From positions 1 through 23,868 of IMG/VR virus record IMGVR_UViG_3300027847_001653: 23,868 nt of DNA; one strand, written 5' to 3'. The position numbers were made by a program, and so were the translations under genes. Below, piece by piece: positions 1 to 6,969 of the stretch (position 1 is its first letter; the number at the start of each line of letters is the position of its first letter). Source of the DNA: a virus. A model generated the notes under the pieces. It did not search any database and was not told where the DNA came from. It saw only the letters and a program-made list of their open reading frames with translations.

Positions 1-343
1 TTACTTCCAATGGTGCCGCGATAGACGCACCTATTCTTGCAAGAAAAATAGCTGTTCTTACATTCCGACTCATATAGCAATCTTCTACAGCAATAGCGTT
101 ACAGGATAAAAGAAACGGCATGTTAGAAATAAGATTGCCTATATGTGCTGGGGTTCTAACAAGCATTGTTTTTACTTCATTTTCATAAGATATAGATACC
201 TTAAAAAGCTTTCTCTTCTTTCTTACACATTTCTTCCATAAAGCAACAGCAACAACATCGTCATCATGTAGTATTACTGCCGCACCTGCACTTGCTGGAT
301 CAATACCAACAATAACTCTTTTATCAGAAAGGGATGTCTTCAT
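1..343 (-). CDS. RuvC-like Holliday junction resolvase (C-terminus outside window)
   Basis: Partial gene, about 114 residues visible, running off the left edge without a stop. The N-terminus reads VIVGIDPASAGAAVI, the first beta-hairpin of the RNase H/RuvC fold with its first catalytic Asp, and about 80 residues later IAVEDCYMSRN supplies the expected acidic residue (Glu) on the next catalytic strand. RuvC-family enzymes cut four-way DNA junctions, and in phages they resolve branched DNA before packaging. The ATG at 341-343 overlaps the end of the SSB-like gene by 20 nt in another frame, so it is the last visible gene of the leftward recombination operon. The later catalytic acids cannot be seen, so a related RNase H-fold nuclease remains possible. 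Confidence 0.72.
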   Translation of the reverse strand, partial: MKTSLSDKRVIVGIDPASAGAAVILHDDDVVAVALWKKCVRKKRKLFKVSISYENEVKTMLVRTPAHIGNLISNMPFLLSCNAIAVEDCYMSRNVRTAIFLARIGASIAAPLEV

Positions 344-893
344 CAATTCCACTGTCGGTAGTGCTATTGCTATTTACGAATACAGTACCATTTTCCTTTC
401 TCTTTTTATTTATTTTAGGAAAGTAAGTTTCTGCATTTGAGATAAGTTCATCCATTTCTTCACTAACTGCAATTTCTCCATCTTCAATCATATCATGTGG
501 TCTATAAAAAGAATCGATTTGACGGTTTTCATAACCGTTACTCTTTTTTATACTTACCACCCCATGAAAAGCAACTCCATTTGCTATGATTTTTTCAATG
601 TCTTCTCTATCAGAAGAATCAAATGTATCGCTATGACCCATAGATATAGACCAATTTGCAACCTTCCATGACGCTGCTGGTGTTAGCCAAAAAGACTCAC
701 GATGAATTGCTCCTTCTTCTCCTTTATTTTCAAGGTCTTTAATAACAACAGAAGTAATTTCAAGAATTACTTTATCTCTTGGTTTGACATAAGAAACCCC
801 TATAGGGGCAAATATTTTATTACCTGCTGTTAGTTTTACAGTTACCCCGCTTGTTGTTTTTTGATTTGCTTGTTGTTGTGGATCTATTTTCAT
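324..893 (-). CDS. Putative single-stranded DNA-binding protein (acidic SSB-type tail)
   Basis: 189 residues ending in DEDIPF, almost identical to the C-terminal tip of bacterial SSB (DDDIPF), which docks partner proteins of replication and repair. The tip follows a polar, probably disordered stretch (about 155-183), also as in SSB. I cannot confirm an OB fold by eye in the N-terminal 150 residues, so the call rests on the tail and on context. It sits 8 nt downstream of a RecA-like ATPase and upstream of a RuvC-like gene; in several phages Sak4-type recombinases act with a neighbouring SSB. The start ATG has AGGAG 5 nt upstream. It probably coats ssDNA and recruits the recombination enzymes. 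Confidence 0.62.
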   Translation of the reverse strand: MKIDPQQQANQKTTSGVTVKLTAGNKIFAPIGVSYVKPRDKVILEITSVVIKDLENKGEEGAIHRESFWLTPAASWKVANWSISMGHSDTFDSSDREDIEKIIANGVAFHGVVSIKKSNGYENRQIDSFYRPHDMIEDGEIAVSEEMDELISNAETYFPKINKKRKENGTVFVNSNSTTDSGIDEDIPF

Positions 894-901
894 TTTTACT
901 C

Positions 902-1750
902 CTAAGTGTTATTTTGAATTTCGGTTTCTTTTCTGGTTCTTCTCTTTCTACGAACTTTTTTAGGTTGATGCTCTGCTACAACAGCTAGTTTCTCATCTTT
1001 TTCCCCATTACCTTTCTGGACAACAGAGTGATCTGGTTCTTTTTCTTCAATTTTAACGTTTGAAATAATAGAGTTAATTATTTCAGTCATATTTGGATCA
1101 ATAATCTTACCATCAATAGGATGACAAGGTTTAACCATCATTCTTCTAGGCCCATGAAAATGTAAGGTTCGTTGTGTCTTTCCATCAGCTTCCTCAGAAA
1201 CCAAAGCAGCAACAGCCGAGAAGTATTGCATTACCTCATTTCCTGTTTTGCGCCCCTCAAAAGAAGGTCCAATAGTAACAATTCCACCTTCTTCATTGGT
1301 GCTTTCAGAACGTAATGCAGTGCATACTATATGAAAAGGAAGGTCACGAATTGTGCGAATAAATCCCAGCATACGGTCTGCTAATTTTCCCCAATCTTGT
1401 CGCTGCATGGTTTCAGAACCACCACCATTTAAGATTCCATCTTTAATAATCTTCTGAATTTCAGTTAATGAATCAAATACAAGAGTATCGTATTCTTTGA
1501 AGTCACCATTTTTAGCCATGGTTATAAATTCATAAAGTTGTTTTGGTTCTTGAATAATGATTACATCTGCTTTTGAATTTGAATTAGCTATTGAAACCAT
1601 TCCATTTGGTTCAGTAAGAACAATGAGCGGTTTTGGACTCCCAGCTACAAGCCAAGATTTACCTCTTCCAGAGTTGCCCCAAATAAGAATCTTTGCATGA
1701 CCCCATCCTGTTGTTAAAGCGGTGGAAGCTTTTCTGATTTTCAAAGCCAT
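902..1750 (-). CDS. RecA-like P-loop ATPase, Sak4-type recombinase
   Basis: 282 residues. Walker A is GNSGRGKS at residues 25-32, and a Walker B strand, YDTLVFDSLTEI, ends in Asp at about 93. The domain is short and single, like the phage Sak4/AAA_24 group of RecA-like proteins, which help anneal single strands during phage recombination. The last 20 or so residues are strongly basic (KKVRRKRRTRK), likely for DNA contact. GGAG lies 5 nt upstream of the ATG. Its position between a RecB-type nuclease and an SSB-like gene supports recombination over DNA packaging or helicase loading. The exact biochemical class (annealing or strand exchange) is inference. Confidence 0.75.
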   Translation of the reverse strand: MALKIRKASTALTTGWGHAKILIWGNSGRGKSWLVAGSPKPLIVLTEPNGMVSIANSNSKADVIIIQEPKQLYEFITMAKNGDFKEYDTLVFDSLTEIQKIIKDGILNGGGSETMQRQDWGKLADRMLGFIRTIRDLPFHIVCTALRSESTNEEGGIVTIGPSFEGRKTGNEVMQYFSAVAALVSEEADGKTQRTLHFHGPRRMMVKPCHPIDGKIIDPNMTEIINSIISNVKIEEKEPDHSVVQKGNGEKDEKLAVVAEHQPKKVRRKRRTRKETEIQNNT

Positions 1751-1777
1751 TTTTTCTCCATTTTGTTGTAAGTGATG

Positions 1778-3127
1778 TTATTCGTATTCTATCCAAGACA
1801 ATTTTTGTTGTCTCTTCAAAAATATATCATTAGATTTTGAATTAGCAAAGCAATTTGTTGAGAATTTACAAGAAGCATAATTTGTACAAACACTAAACCT
1901 TGGTGACTTTAAGTCCCAATCTCCCTTCGTTTCCAAATCTATATTTTCAATGCTTTTTCTTGTTTTAGATATACGAATAGCAGTTGCATAATCTTCTACT
2001 CCTATACGATCCATTTCACTTTCAGATATAAAAACTTCTTTAATTATAAAGAATCTTTCGTCTTTGCTTTTGCATAATTCATAAAAATCCTGGTAATCTT
2101 CTAAAGGTGTTCCGTGTTGTTCTAGTTCTCTTTTTAACAACCATGATGGAGGACAGCGAGAAGCTGATTTGGAAAACTTTCCAGATTTAAGGGGCTTTGG
2201 TACTTTAGATTGATTTATATCGCTACTACATATGTCCCAAATTACTCCACCAACAAATAATGGTCCTTTACCTTTAATGTGATCAAAGTCTCCATTTTTT
2301 AAATGGTAACGCAACAGATTACAGTATCCAGAAAGCTGAAGATCAAATTGAGTCTTCTTTTCATACTGTTGTGGGCTTTTTGTGGTTTTGTGATCTAAAA
2401 CCCATAAAGAATTGTATTCCCTATGAAGCAGCACAACATCTATCTTACCAACTTTATAATAAGGCATTTCTATTTCGTATAATTCTGAGGTTATACAGTC
2501 AGGCGACATATCTTGTGTATATAAACTTTCAGCCGTTCTAAGTAATCTAGAGATATATTTATATCGAAAAGGCTCAATATCACTTTGATATTTTTCTCTT
2601 ATTATGCCAACTTTGTCTTTAAATCCAGTTTTATTAAACATAACAGGAGCAAAGACAACTTTTTCTACGTCAATAACTTGGTAATGAGGATGAATGTATT
2701 TGAGCCAATTAGTAGCCCACCCCTCTATTGTTAAGTCTACACGTTCTCTAATTGAATCTTTAAGTTTTTGAATATCTAGAGCCGAAATCATATCGGTTTT
2801 ATATTCTTCAAATACTTTGTTGACTACTTGCTCGTCAAAATTTTGACGTATCCATTCTCTAATCTCAGTTATGTCTGGAAAACTATCAGTTTCTTTAACT
2901 TTATTTAGTAAATTTTCCAATAATAGATGCCAACATGAGCCATAAGCAAAGTTTTCATTGATTCTATCTGTTGCAAAGTTTTCTACATAATCAAACGTGT
3001 AATTTCTAGTACACGGCAATGCTAGTTTTTCACTATTAGTAAAAGGTCTAACAAACCCAAGATTTTTAATCTCATCATTTAAATATCTTGCCATTATCAG
3101 TTTCGGGCTTTTTATTTCTTTATCCAT
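1778..3127 (-). CDS. PD-(D/E)XK nuclease with probable Fe-S cluster (RecB/Cas4-like)
   Basis: About 449 residues. The nuclease core shows GKIDVVLL (Asp), LDHKTTK (Asp-x-Lys) and QLSGY (the QxxxY motif of RecB-family nucleases); an upstream SCWHLLLE matches the usual helix with a conserved His. Cysteines at 39, 414, 420 and 426 are placed like the one-plus-three cysteines that hold a 4Fe-4S cluster in Cas4/AddB nucleases. It probably degrades one DNA strand to make ssDNA for the Sak4/SSB pair. Start: the frame extends to an ATG at 3175 with no ribosome binding site, whereas the ATG at 3127 has AAAAGGGAA about 7 nt upstream, so I prefer 3127. First gene of the leftward operon. Confidence 0.78.
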   Translation of the reverse strand: MDKEIKSPKLIMARYLNDEIKNLGFVRPFTNSEKLALPCTRNYTFDYVENFATDRINENFAYGSCWHLLLENLLNKVKETDSFPDITEIREWIRQNFDEQVVNKVFEEYKTDMISALDIQKLKDSIRERVDLTIEGWATNWLKYIHPHYQVIDVEKVVFAPVMFNKTGFKDKVGIIREKYQSDIEPFRYKYISRLLRTAESLYTQDMSPDCITSELYEIEMPYYKVGKIDVVLLHREYNSLWVLDHKTTKSPQQYEKKTQFDLQLSGYCNLLRYHLKNGDFDHIKGKGPLFVGGVIWDICSSDINQSKVPKPLKSGKFSKSASRCPPSWLLKRELEQHGTPLEDYQDFYELCKSKDERFFIIKEVFISESEMDRIGVEDYATAIRISKTRKSIENIDLETKGDWDLKSPRFSVCTNYASCKFSTNCFANSKSNDIFLKRQQKLSWIEYE

Positions 3128-3249
3128 GTTCTGGTTCCCTTTTGTTGATTTTTCAATTTGATGTATCCATATCATAAGCTTTATCTATATATAATCCAAT
3201 TTATTTCTCATAAACGGACAAGATTTGTACAAAATATAAACTGTAGATG

Positions 3250-3340
3250 ATTATTAATCATAATAAACAATTATTAATTATTGTAATGTAATTATATATA
3301 TTATATATATTATATATATTAATTATAATTAATTAATAAT
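3250..3340. repeat. AT-rich repeat cluster in divergent control region (possible origin)
   Basis: The gap at 3128-3451 has no gene and is almost entirely A+T between 3180 and 3400. It contains an 11-nt sequence, ATTATTAATCA (3250-3260), repeated 20 nt later as ATTATTAATTA (3270-3280), with a perfect inverted copy TAATTAATAAT at 3330-3340. Between the inverted arms lie three exact tandem copies of TTATATATA (3292-3318). A second inverted pair, ACAAGATTT (3218-3226) and AAATCTTGT (3344-3352), flanks the cluster. Iterons plus an easily melted tract between divergent early operons suggest a replication origin or regulatory hub. Promoter function alone would also explain the base composition. Confidence 0.45.
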
Positions 3341-3369
3341 CTAAAATCTTGTGGTTTCTGAAAACAATA

Positions 3370-3398
3370 TTGATATAAGATCAATTATATGTTATATC
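3370..3398 (+). promoter_or_regulatory. Candidate sigma70-type promoter for the rightward operon
   Basis: TTGATA (3370-3375), a 17-nt spacer and TATATC (3393-3398) lie about 50 nt before the first rightward gene. The -35 box overlaps an imperfect dyad, AATATTGAT (3366-3374) and ATCAATTAT (3380-3388), and the -10 box abuts a perfect palindrome CTGTA-A-TACAG (3398-3408). The heptamer ATACAGT recurs 19 nt further on (3403-3409 and 3422-3428). These could be operators for the small DNA-binding protein encoded nearby. The -10 match is only 4 of 6 and the region is AT-rich, so chance is a real alternative. Confidence 0.35.
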
Positions 3399-3451
3399 TG
3401 TAATACAGTGTAGTGTAATTTATACAGTAACAGCAAAACCGGGAATGTAGA

Positions 3452-3805
3452 ATGAATCAAAGTCCAGACTTTGTGGTAAGAATAGTCCGATCAGAAGATC
3501 AAAATATTGCAAACATAAAAATACTTGAAAAGATAACAGAATTCATCACGAAAAATCCGTCCTTGGCTATTTCTGGTGGATTTACAATTTCCCCAAAAGT
3601 AGGGGATTGTTCAATTTTTTTGAGTTGCATCGATTTCTTATCCCTCTTTGAAGATCTTCCATGCTCAATTAAAATAGAAAACACTTATACAAAAATCTCA
3701 GTAGAACAAAATGGAATAAAGTTTTGGACTAAGATTAGAAAAGATTTAAAACAATCAATAGTAACTAAAGAATTGTTTCAACAACACAATCAAAACAGAG
3801 GTTGA
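3452..3805 (+). CDS. Hypothetical protein, first gene of rightward operon
   Basis: 117 residues; I do not recognise a family. It looks like a small soluble alpha/beta protein: a polar N-terminus, a helix-like stretch (about 20-35), then alternating hydrophobic strands (SGGFTISPKVGDCSIFLSC and SIKIENTYTKISVEQNGIKF), ending in a basic tail. No membrane segment or signal peptide. GGGAA precedes the ATG. Only 1 nt separates its stop from the next gene, which encodes a putative DNA-binding protein, so the two are probably made together. The first-in-operon position after a control region fits an early host-takeover or regulatory role, but that is inference from place only. Confidence 0.6.
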   Translation: MNQSPDFVVRIVRSEDQNIANIKILEKITEFITKNPSLAISGGFTISPKVGDCSIFLSCIDFLSLFEDLPCSIKIENTYTKISVEQNGIKFWTKIRKDLKQSIVTKELFQQHNQNRG

Positions 3806-3806
3806 T

Positions 3807-4079
3807 ATGACTAAACAAAGGTTACCAAATAATGAAATAATCAGAAATCTGCGCGATATTTGGTTCTCAAAAGAAGGTAAAAAAAGAAATTCTGAATTAG
3901 CTGAATTAATTGATATAAATGCGAGTGCTTTATCCGCTTACTGTTCATCTAAAGAAATGAGTCCACCACGGAGATGCCCTGATTGGGTTATTTTAAAAAT
4001 GTTAGAATTATTGAATATGAAGATGACTATCTCTGGAAATGAAGTGTTATTACACAACCAAGATGAAGAAGTAGCATAA
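3807..4079 (+). CDS. Small putative helix-turn-helix DNA-binding protein
   Basis: 90 residues. The segment NSELAELIDINASALSAYCS (about 33-52) reads like the helix-turn-helix of XRE/Cro-type proteins: a first helix, a short turn, then a recognition helix, followed by a proline/arginine-rich loop (SPPRRCPDW) and another helix. Small size and the adjacent palindromes around 3366-3408 fit an autoregulator of the divergent early region. AGAGG lies just before the ATG, and the gene follows its partner by 1 nt. The match is by eye to a loose motif, so a non-DNA-binding helical protein remains possible. Confidence 0.55.
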   Translation: MTKQRLPNNEIIRNLRDIWFSKEGKKRNSELAELIDINASALSAYCSSKEMSPPRRCPDWVILKMLELLNMKMTISGNEVLLHNQDEEVA

Positions 4080-4118
4080 GAATTATATTTCAAGTCAGAA
4101 ACAATAATAGAGGTCATT

Positions 4119-4367
4119 ATGAAAGAAGGGCTTATTTCAAAAACACCACTGCAATCCAAAAAATTCATTGCAGCTATGTCATGGAATTTTATCTGGCTAG
4201 TGTTAATTGCATATGGGATTAGAACAGGTATTGAAGTAAGCTCTTTAAACGCTATGATCTACGTTACAGGTGCATCTCAGCTTGGTTATGTTGGTGGGCA
4301 AAGTGCAGTTGATGCTTGGGTTAAAGGAGCAATAGCCAAGCACTCTTCATCAACTACAGAGGAATGA
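4119..4367 (+). CDS. Small membrane protein, holin-like topology
   Basis: 82 residues. A short basic N-terminus is followed by a clear hydrophobic segment, SWNFIWLVLIAYGI (about 21-34), then a weaker one (LNAMIYVTGASQLGYVGGQS, about 44-63), and a charged C-terminus. Two segments joined by a short turn resemble class II holins and other small phage inner-membrane proteins; GGQSAVDAW is reminiscent of a motif I have seen in small phage membrane proteins. A holin would make membrane lesions for lysis, but no endolysin is visible nearby, so the role is unproven. AGAGG precedes the ATG. Confidence 0.5.
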   Translation: MKEGLISKTPLQSKKFIAAMSWNFIWLVLIAYGIRTGIEVSSLNAMIYVTGASQLGYVGGQSAVDAWVKGAIAKHSSSTTEE

Positions 4368-4371
4368 TTCT

Positions 4372-5442
4372 ATGTCTTTAGAAATGCGACCTTCTCAGAT
4401 GCGTGAAGACACTCTGGAAGATGCAGACAAAAATACCAAAGTAATGACAGAGAAAAATCCTAACGAAAATAAGATTAGGTTTGATACGAATAGTTCTGAA
4501 AGAATGATTATTGATGAGACAGGAAATGTCGGTATTGGAACCGATAATCCGACCGAGAAGCTAGATGTTAATGGAATCATAAAATCTTCTGAACTAAAGA
4601 CAGCCCAAATTAGCGATACAAATAGTAACAATGCAATAACCGTAGAAGACGGTGGCTACTTAAAATTCAATAAGGGAGTGAAGTCTTCAAGAGGGGTTCA
4701 TATCTCTGCGACCTCTACAGGAGGTTTCTACAACAAATGGATAAAGATTGCTGAAACAACGGATGTTGGTGATCATATGGATACTGCGACTTCTGTTTTC
4801 TTGATCACGATGGTTGGTGAGTCTATCTCTAACGTTAAGTCAATGGATGGTACTTTTATTGTTCAGGTCAAGTACACAGCCAAGTCAACCACCCCGTATT
4901 ATTATGCGATTGCGACGACGATTTCTGTAACTCCGCTTGGTAGTAGGAATGAATATGGGTATGCAGCAAGAGGAACACCGACCACATGGAACCCGACGAA
5001 TAGTATTTTTATAACTTCAAGCGATAGTAGCTTGACTGGTGTTGTCGAGTTGTGGCTTCGTGTTCCGTTGAGGATGCAACATGTATTTGTGAGTCAAATA
5101 GCAGGTACAACATTAGCAGACACTTCGGAAACAGACCCCGCTTTTGTTATCCTGTCTGGTCAGTCCTACACATTAGGGCAATGGGCTTCTGGTACTCCGA
5201 CATATATACCAGGAGACAGTGCATATGAGCCAGCAGGGTTAGGTTGGAAAGTGTTTGGAACTTGGGTTAGTACGAGGCTAAATGATATACAGGTAACGGG
5301 ATCTGTAACAATTGAGAACAGTTCTGTACCGGCCTCAGCAACGGCTTCTGGAACAAAAGGAACTATCACATGGGGTGACAGCTATGTATATGTTTGTACT
5401 GATACTGATGAATGGAAGAGGGCGGCCTTAGTTACTTGGTAG
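4372..5442 (+). CDS. Tail-fibre-like virion protein
   Basis: 356 residues. Residues about 35-68 contain RMIIDETGNVGIGTDNPTEK followed by LDVNG, a motif widespread in phage tail fibres and other trimeric surface proteins, where it forms a beta-rich stalk repeat. The C-terminus (about 315-356) carries SASGTKGTITW-type and YVYVCTDTDEWKRAALVTW sequence, another module common at the ends of phage appendage proteins. The middle (about 100-310) is beta-rich, Ser/Thr/Gly-rich and unassigned; it would be the receptor- or glycan-binding part. It starts 4 nt after the small membrane protein, with AGAGGAATGA upstream. Base composition from about 4700 on is near 50% G+C in sampled lines, against about 30% in the recombination genes, suggesting acquisition from elsewhere. 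Confidence 0.7.
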   Translation: MSLEMRPSQMREDTLEDADKNTKVMTEKNPNENKIRFDTNSSERMIIDETGNVGIGTDNPTEKLDVNGIIKSSELKTAQISDTNSNNAITVEDGGYLKFNKGVKSSRGVHISATSTGGFYNKWIKIAETTDVGDHMDTATSVFLITMVGESISNVKSMDGTFIVQVKYTAKSTTPYYYAIATTISVTPLGSRNEYGYAARGTPTTWNPTNSIFITSSDSSLTGVVELWLRVPLRMQHVFVSQIAGTTLADTSETDPAFVILSGQSYTLGQWASGTPTYIPGDSAYEPAGLGWKVFGTWVSTRLNDIQVTGSVTIENSSVPASATASGTKGTITWGDSYVYVCTDTDEWKRAALVTW

Positions 5443-5453
5443 ATATATATTTA

Positions 5454-5516
5454 TGGTAGGAGGTCTTCTTCCAATCTTTCTCTTTTTCATTAAATCTTTT
5501 GAAGACTCTCCTACCA
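5454..5516 (+). terminator. Large intergenic hairpin, possible terminator or attenuator
   Basis: The arm TGGTAGGAGGTCTTC (5454-5468) pairs with GAAGACTCTCCTACCA (5501-5516) as a 15-bp stem with one bulged base and a 32-nt loop. It begins 12 nt after the fibre stop codon. There is no U-tract after the stem, so it is not a standard intrinsic terminator; an RNA-processing site, a 3'-end stabiliser or an attenuator before the next two genes are alternatives. Confidence 0.45.
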
Positions 5517-5538
5517 CCTTCTATTTGAGCGAATTATT

Positions 5539-5961
5539 ATGGACTCTGAGAGTATTACAAGATTAGTTGACACTACAAGATTAATTGAATTGTGGATGAA
5601 TAATCTATGTGAGAGAAATATAGATAGAATTGTTGAATTCTATCATAAGAACGCAATTTTGGTTCCAACTCTCAGTAAAGAAATTCGGCAAGGAACTCGT
5701 GAGATAACAGATTACTTCATAGATTTTGTTGGCAACCATCCGAATCTGTGTGGCGAAGTAATATTTGAGCTTTGCCAAGAAATAAAATCTAAAGGGATAG
5801 TTATATCAGGGATCTATAATTTTACCTGGGGTGACGATGAGCAAGAAGAATTAACGGCTCGTTTCACCTATGTTTTTACCTTAGACAATGATAGTAATTG
5901 GAAGATTTTAACTCATCATTCTTCTGCAATGCCAGAAGCCAAACCTGTGCTTGGATATTGA
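5539..5961 (+). CDS. NTF2/SnoaL-like fold protein
   Basis: 140 residues, the normal size for a single NTF2-like domain. The N-terminal helices (WMNNLCERNIDRIVEFYHKNA) lead into a cone-shaped sheet, and the C-terminus NWKILTHHSSAMPE strongly recalls the last strand of SnoaL/DUF4440 and CaMKII-association-domain proteins (WxIxxHHSSxxP). Such folds serve as small enzymes, ligand-binding pockets or oligomerisation modules; the activity here is unknown. It is separated from the fibre gene by a large hairpin and is followed after 1 nt by the ATG of the thaumatin-like gene, so the pair is likely translationally coupled. This fold is rare among phage genes I know. Confidence 0.68.
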   Translation: MDSESITRLVDTTRLIELWMNNLCERNIDRIVEFYHKNAILVPTLSKEIRQGTREITDYFIDFVGNHPNLCGEVIFELCQEIKSKGIVISGIYNFTWGDDEQEELTARFTYVFTLDNDSNWKILTHHSSAMPEAKPVLGY

Positions 5962-5962
5962 T

Positions 5963-6967
5963 ATGCTAAATCTTTTATTTTTATGTATGTTTCAATTCTC
6001 TTGTAGTCATCCCGTAGATCCCGTAGAGACTGTAGATCTCGTAGAGATTATATCTATTACAGAAGAAGTGCCACAGCATAAGGTATCATTCCAAAACAAG
6101 TGCAAAGAGTCAATATGGATTGGCTCTGTAGGTGGAACGGGACATACGTCCCTTGGTAATGGTGGATGGAAAATGGAAGCAGGGTCTTCTTCTTCTATGA
6201 CGGTTCCACAAGGATGGTCAGGGCGTATATGGCCCAGAACCAATTGTAGTTTTAATGATAAAGGGCATTGCCCAACAGAGGGAGTAGATTGTTGTTCGTC
6301 TGGATCTTGTCTCGAATCCGATAATAAAACCTTTGGTCTTGAATGTGCTTATTCAGGTAAGCCGCCAACATCTTTAATTGAGATGACTTTCGACGCTCCT
6401 AGTGGCAATGGCCCATATGATACTTATGATGTTTCATTTGTAGATGGATGGTCTGTACCCGTATCCATGAACCCAAATCAAGGAACGTTTAATATTGACC
6501 CAGATAAAGGGCTTGAAGCTCCATGGTGCAAAGAAAATGGTTGTTTAGAAACCCTTTCTTGTCCAGAAGAGTACGCAGTTAAAGATTCGCCAAACTCTTG
6601 TTGGAGCCCATGCCAACACGCAGTAAACACTAATCAACCAAAAGAAGAGCAGTCAAGGCTATGTTGCGCTTGTACTATGGACCCACCGCCAAAAGGAGAG
6701 AAGGCATGTACTTGTCCTGATGCTTGTTGCGAAGGCGGGTTTGGATGCACACCGTATCATACCCCTTCTTATAGCGAAAGCATGACTTGCGACCCATGGA
6801 GTACCGATTCCAACAGAGGTTGGGATCGAATGGCATTAACGTATATACATAGTGTAAAGTCTTCTTGCCCAGAAGTGTACTCATGGCAATTTGACGATAA
6901 AGCAGCAACATTCCAATGCCGTAAAACTGACGGTATAGTTGATTATACTATAGAATTCTGTCCCTAA
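5963..6967 (+). CDS. Thaumatin-like protein (PR-5 family), probable lipoprotein
   Basis: 334 residues from the ATG at 5963 (an in-frame TTG at 5951 is less likely). The start MLNLLFLCMFQFSC is a short hydrophobic leader ending in a loose lipobox, with Cys14 as possible lipid anchor. A linker with a repeated P/T/L-V-D/E pattern (17-28) leads to the thaumatin domain from about 40 to the end. Diagnostic blocks are in family order: GRIWPRTNC, CPTEGVDCCSSGSC (compare CxTGDCGGxxxC), LIEMTF, YDVSFVDGW, CPEVYSWQFDD and the terminal DYTIEFCP. The five acidic-cleft (REDDD) residues align to R88, E140, D156, D161 and D312. The protein has 25 or so cysteines, with a Cys-rich insert at about 235-290 absent from plant members. 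Family members bind or cleave beta-1,3-glucans; that role here is inference. Confidence 0.88.
   Translation: MLNLLFLCMFQFSCSHPVDPVETVDLVEIISITEEVPQHKVSFQNKCKESIWIGSVGGTGHTSLGNGGWKMEAGSSSSMTVPQGWSGRIWPRTNCSFNDKGHCPTEGVDCCSSGSCLESDNKTFGLECAYSGKPPTSLIEMTFDAPSGNGPYDTYDVSFVDGWSVPVSMNPNQGTFNIDPDKGLEAPWCKENGCLETLSCPEEYAVKDSPNSCWSPCQHAVNTNQPKEEQSRLCCACTMDPPPKGEKACTCPDACCEGGFGCTPYHTPSYSESMTCDPWSTDSNRGWDRMALTYIHSVKSSCPEVYSWQFDDKAATFQCRKTDGIVDYTIEFCP
6011..6046 (+). repeat. Four 9-nt in-frame tandem repeats
   Basis: Units CCCGTAGAT, CCCGTAGAG, ACTGTAGAT and CTCGTAGAG encode PVD-PVE-TVD-LVE. They form the acidic spacer between the putative lipid anchor and the thaumatin domain. Each unit keeps GTAGA, consistent with slippage expansion of a linker. 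Confidence 0.8.
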
Positions 6968-6969
6968 TT

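Noticed and set aside
1778-3127. Cas4 as part of a CRISPR system
   Set aside because: The fold and cysteines resemble Cas4, but there is no array, Cas1 or Cas2 in the window, and the neighbours are phage recombination genes.
3128-3175. Longer N-terminus of the PD-(D/E)XK nuclease from the ATG at 3175
   Set aside because: No ribosome binding site upstream, while the ATG at 3127 has AAAAGGGAA at good spacing.
5951-5962. TTG start giving four extra residues to the thaumatin-like protein
   Set aside because: It would put two acidic residues before the leader; the ATG at 5963 follows the previous stop directly and gives a cleaner signal sequence.
5963-6967. Thaumatin-like gene as eukaryotic contamination
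   Set aside because: No introns, coupled by 1 nt to the gene before and ending 2 nt from a phage-operon gene, with a bacterial-type leader. Read-level confirmation is not available to me.
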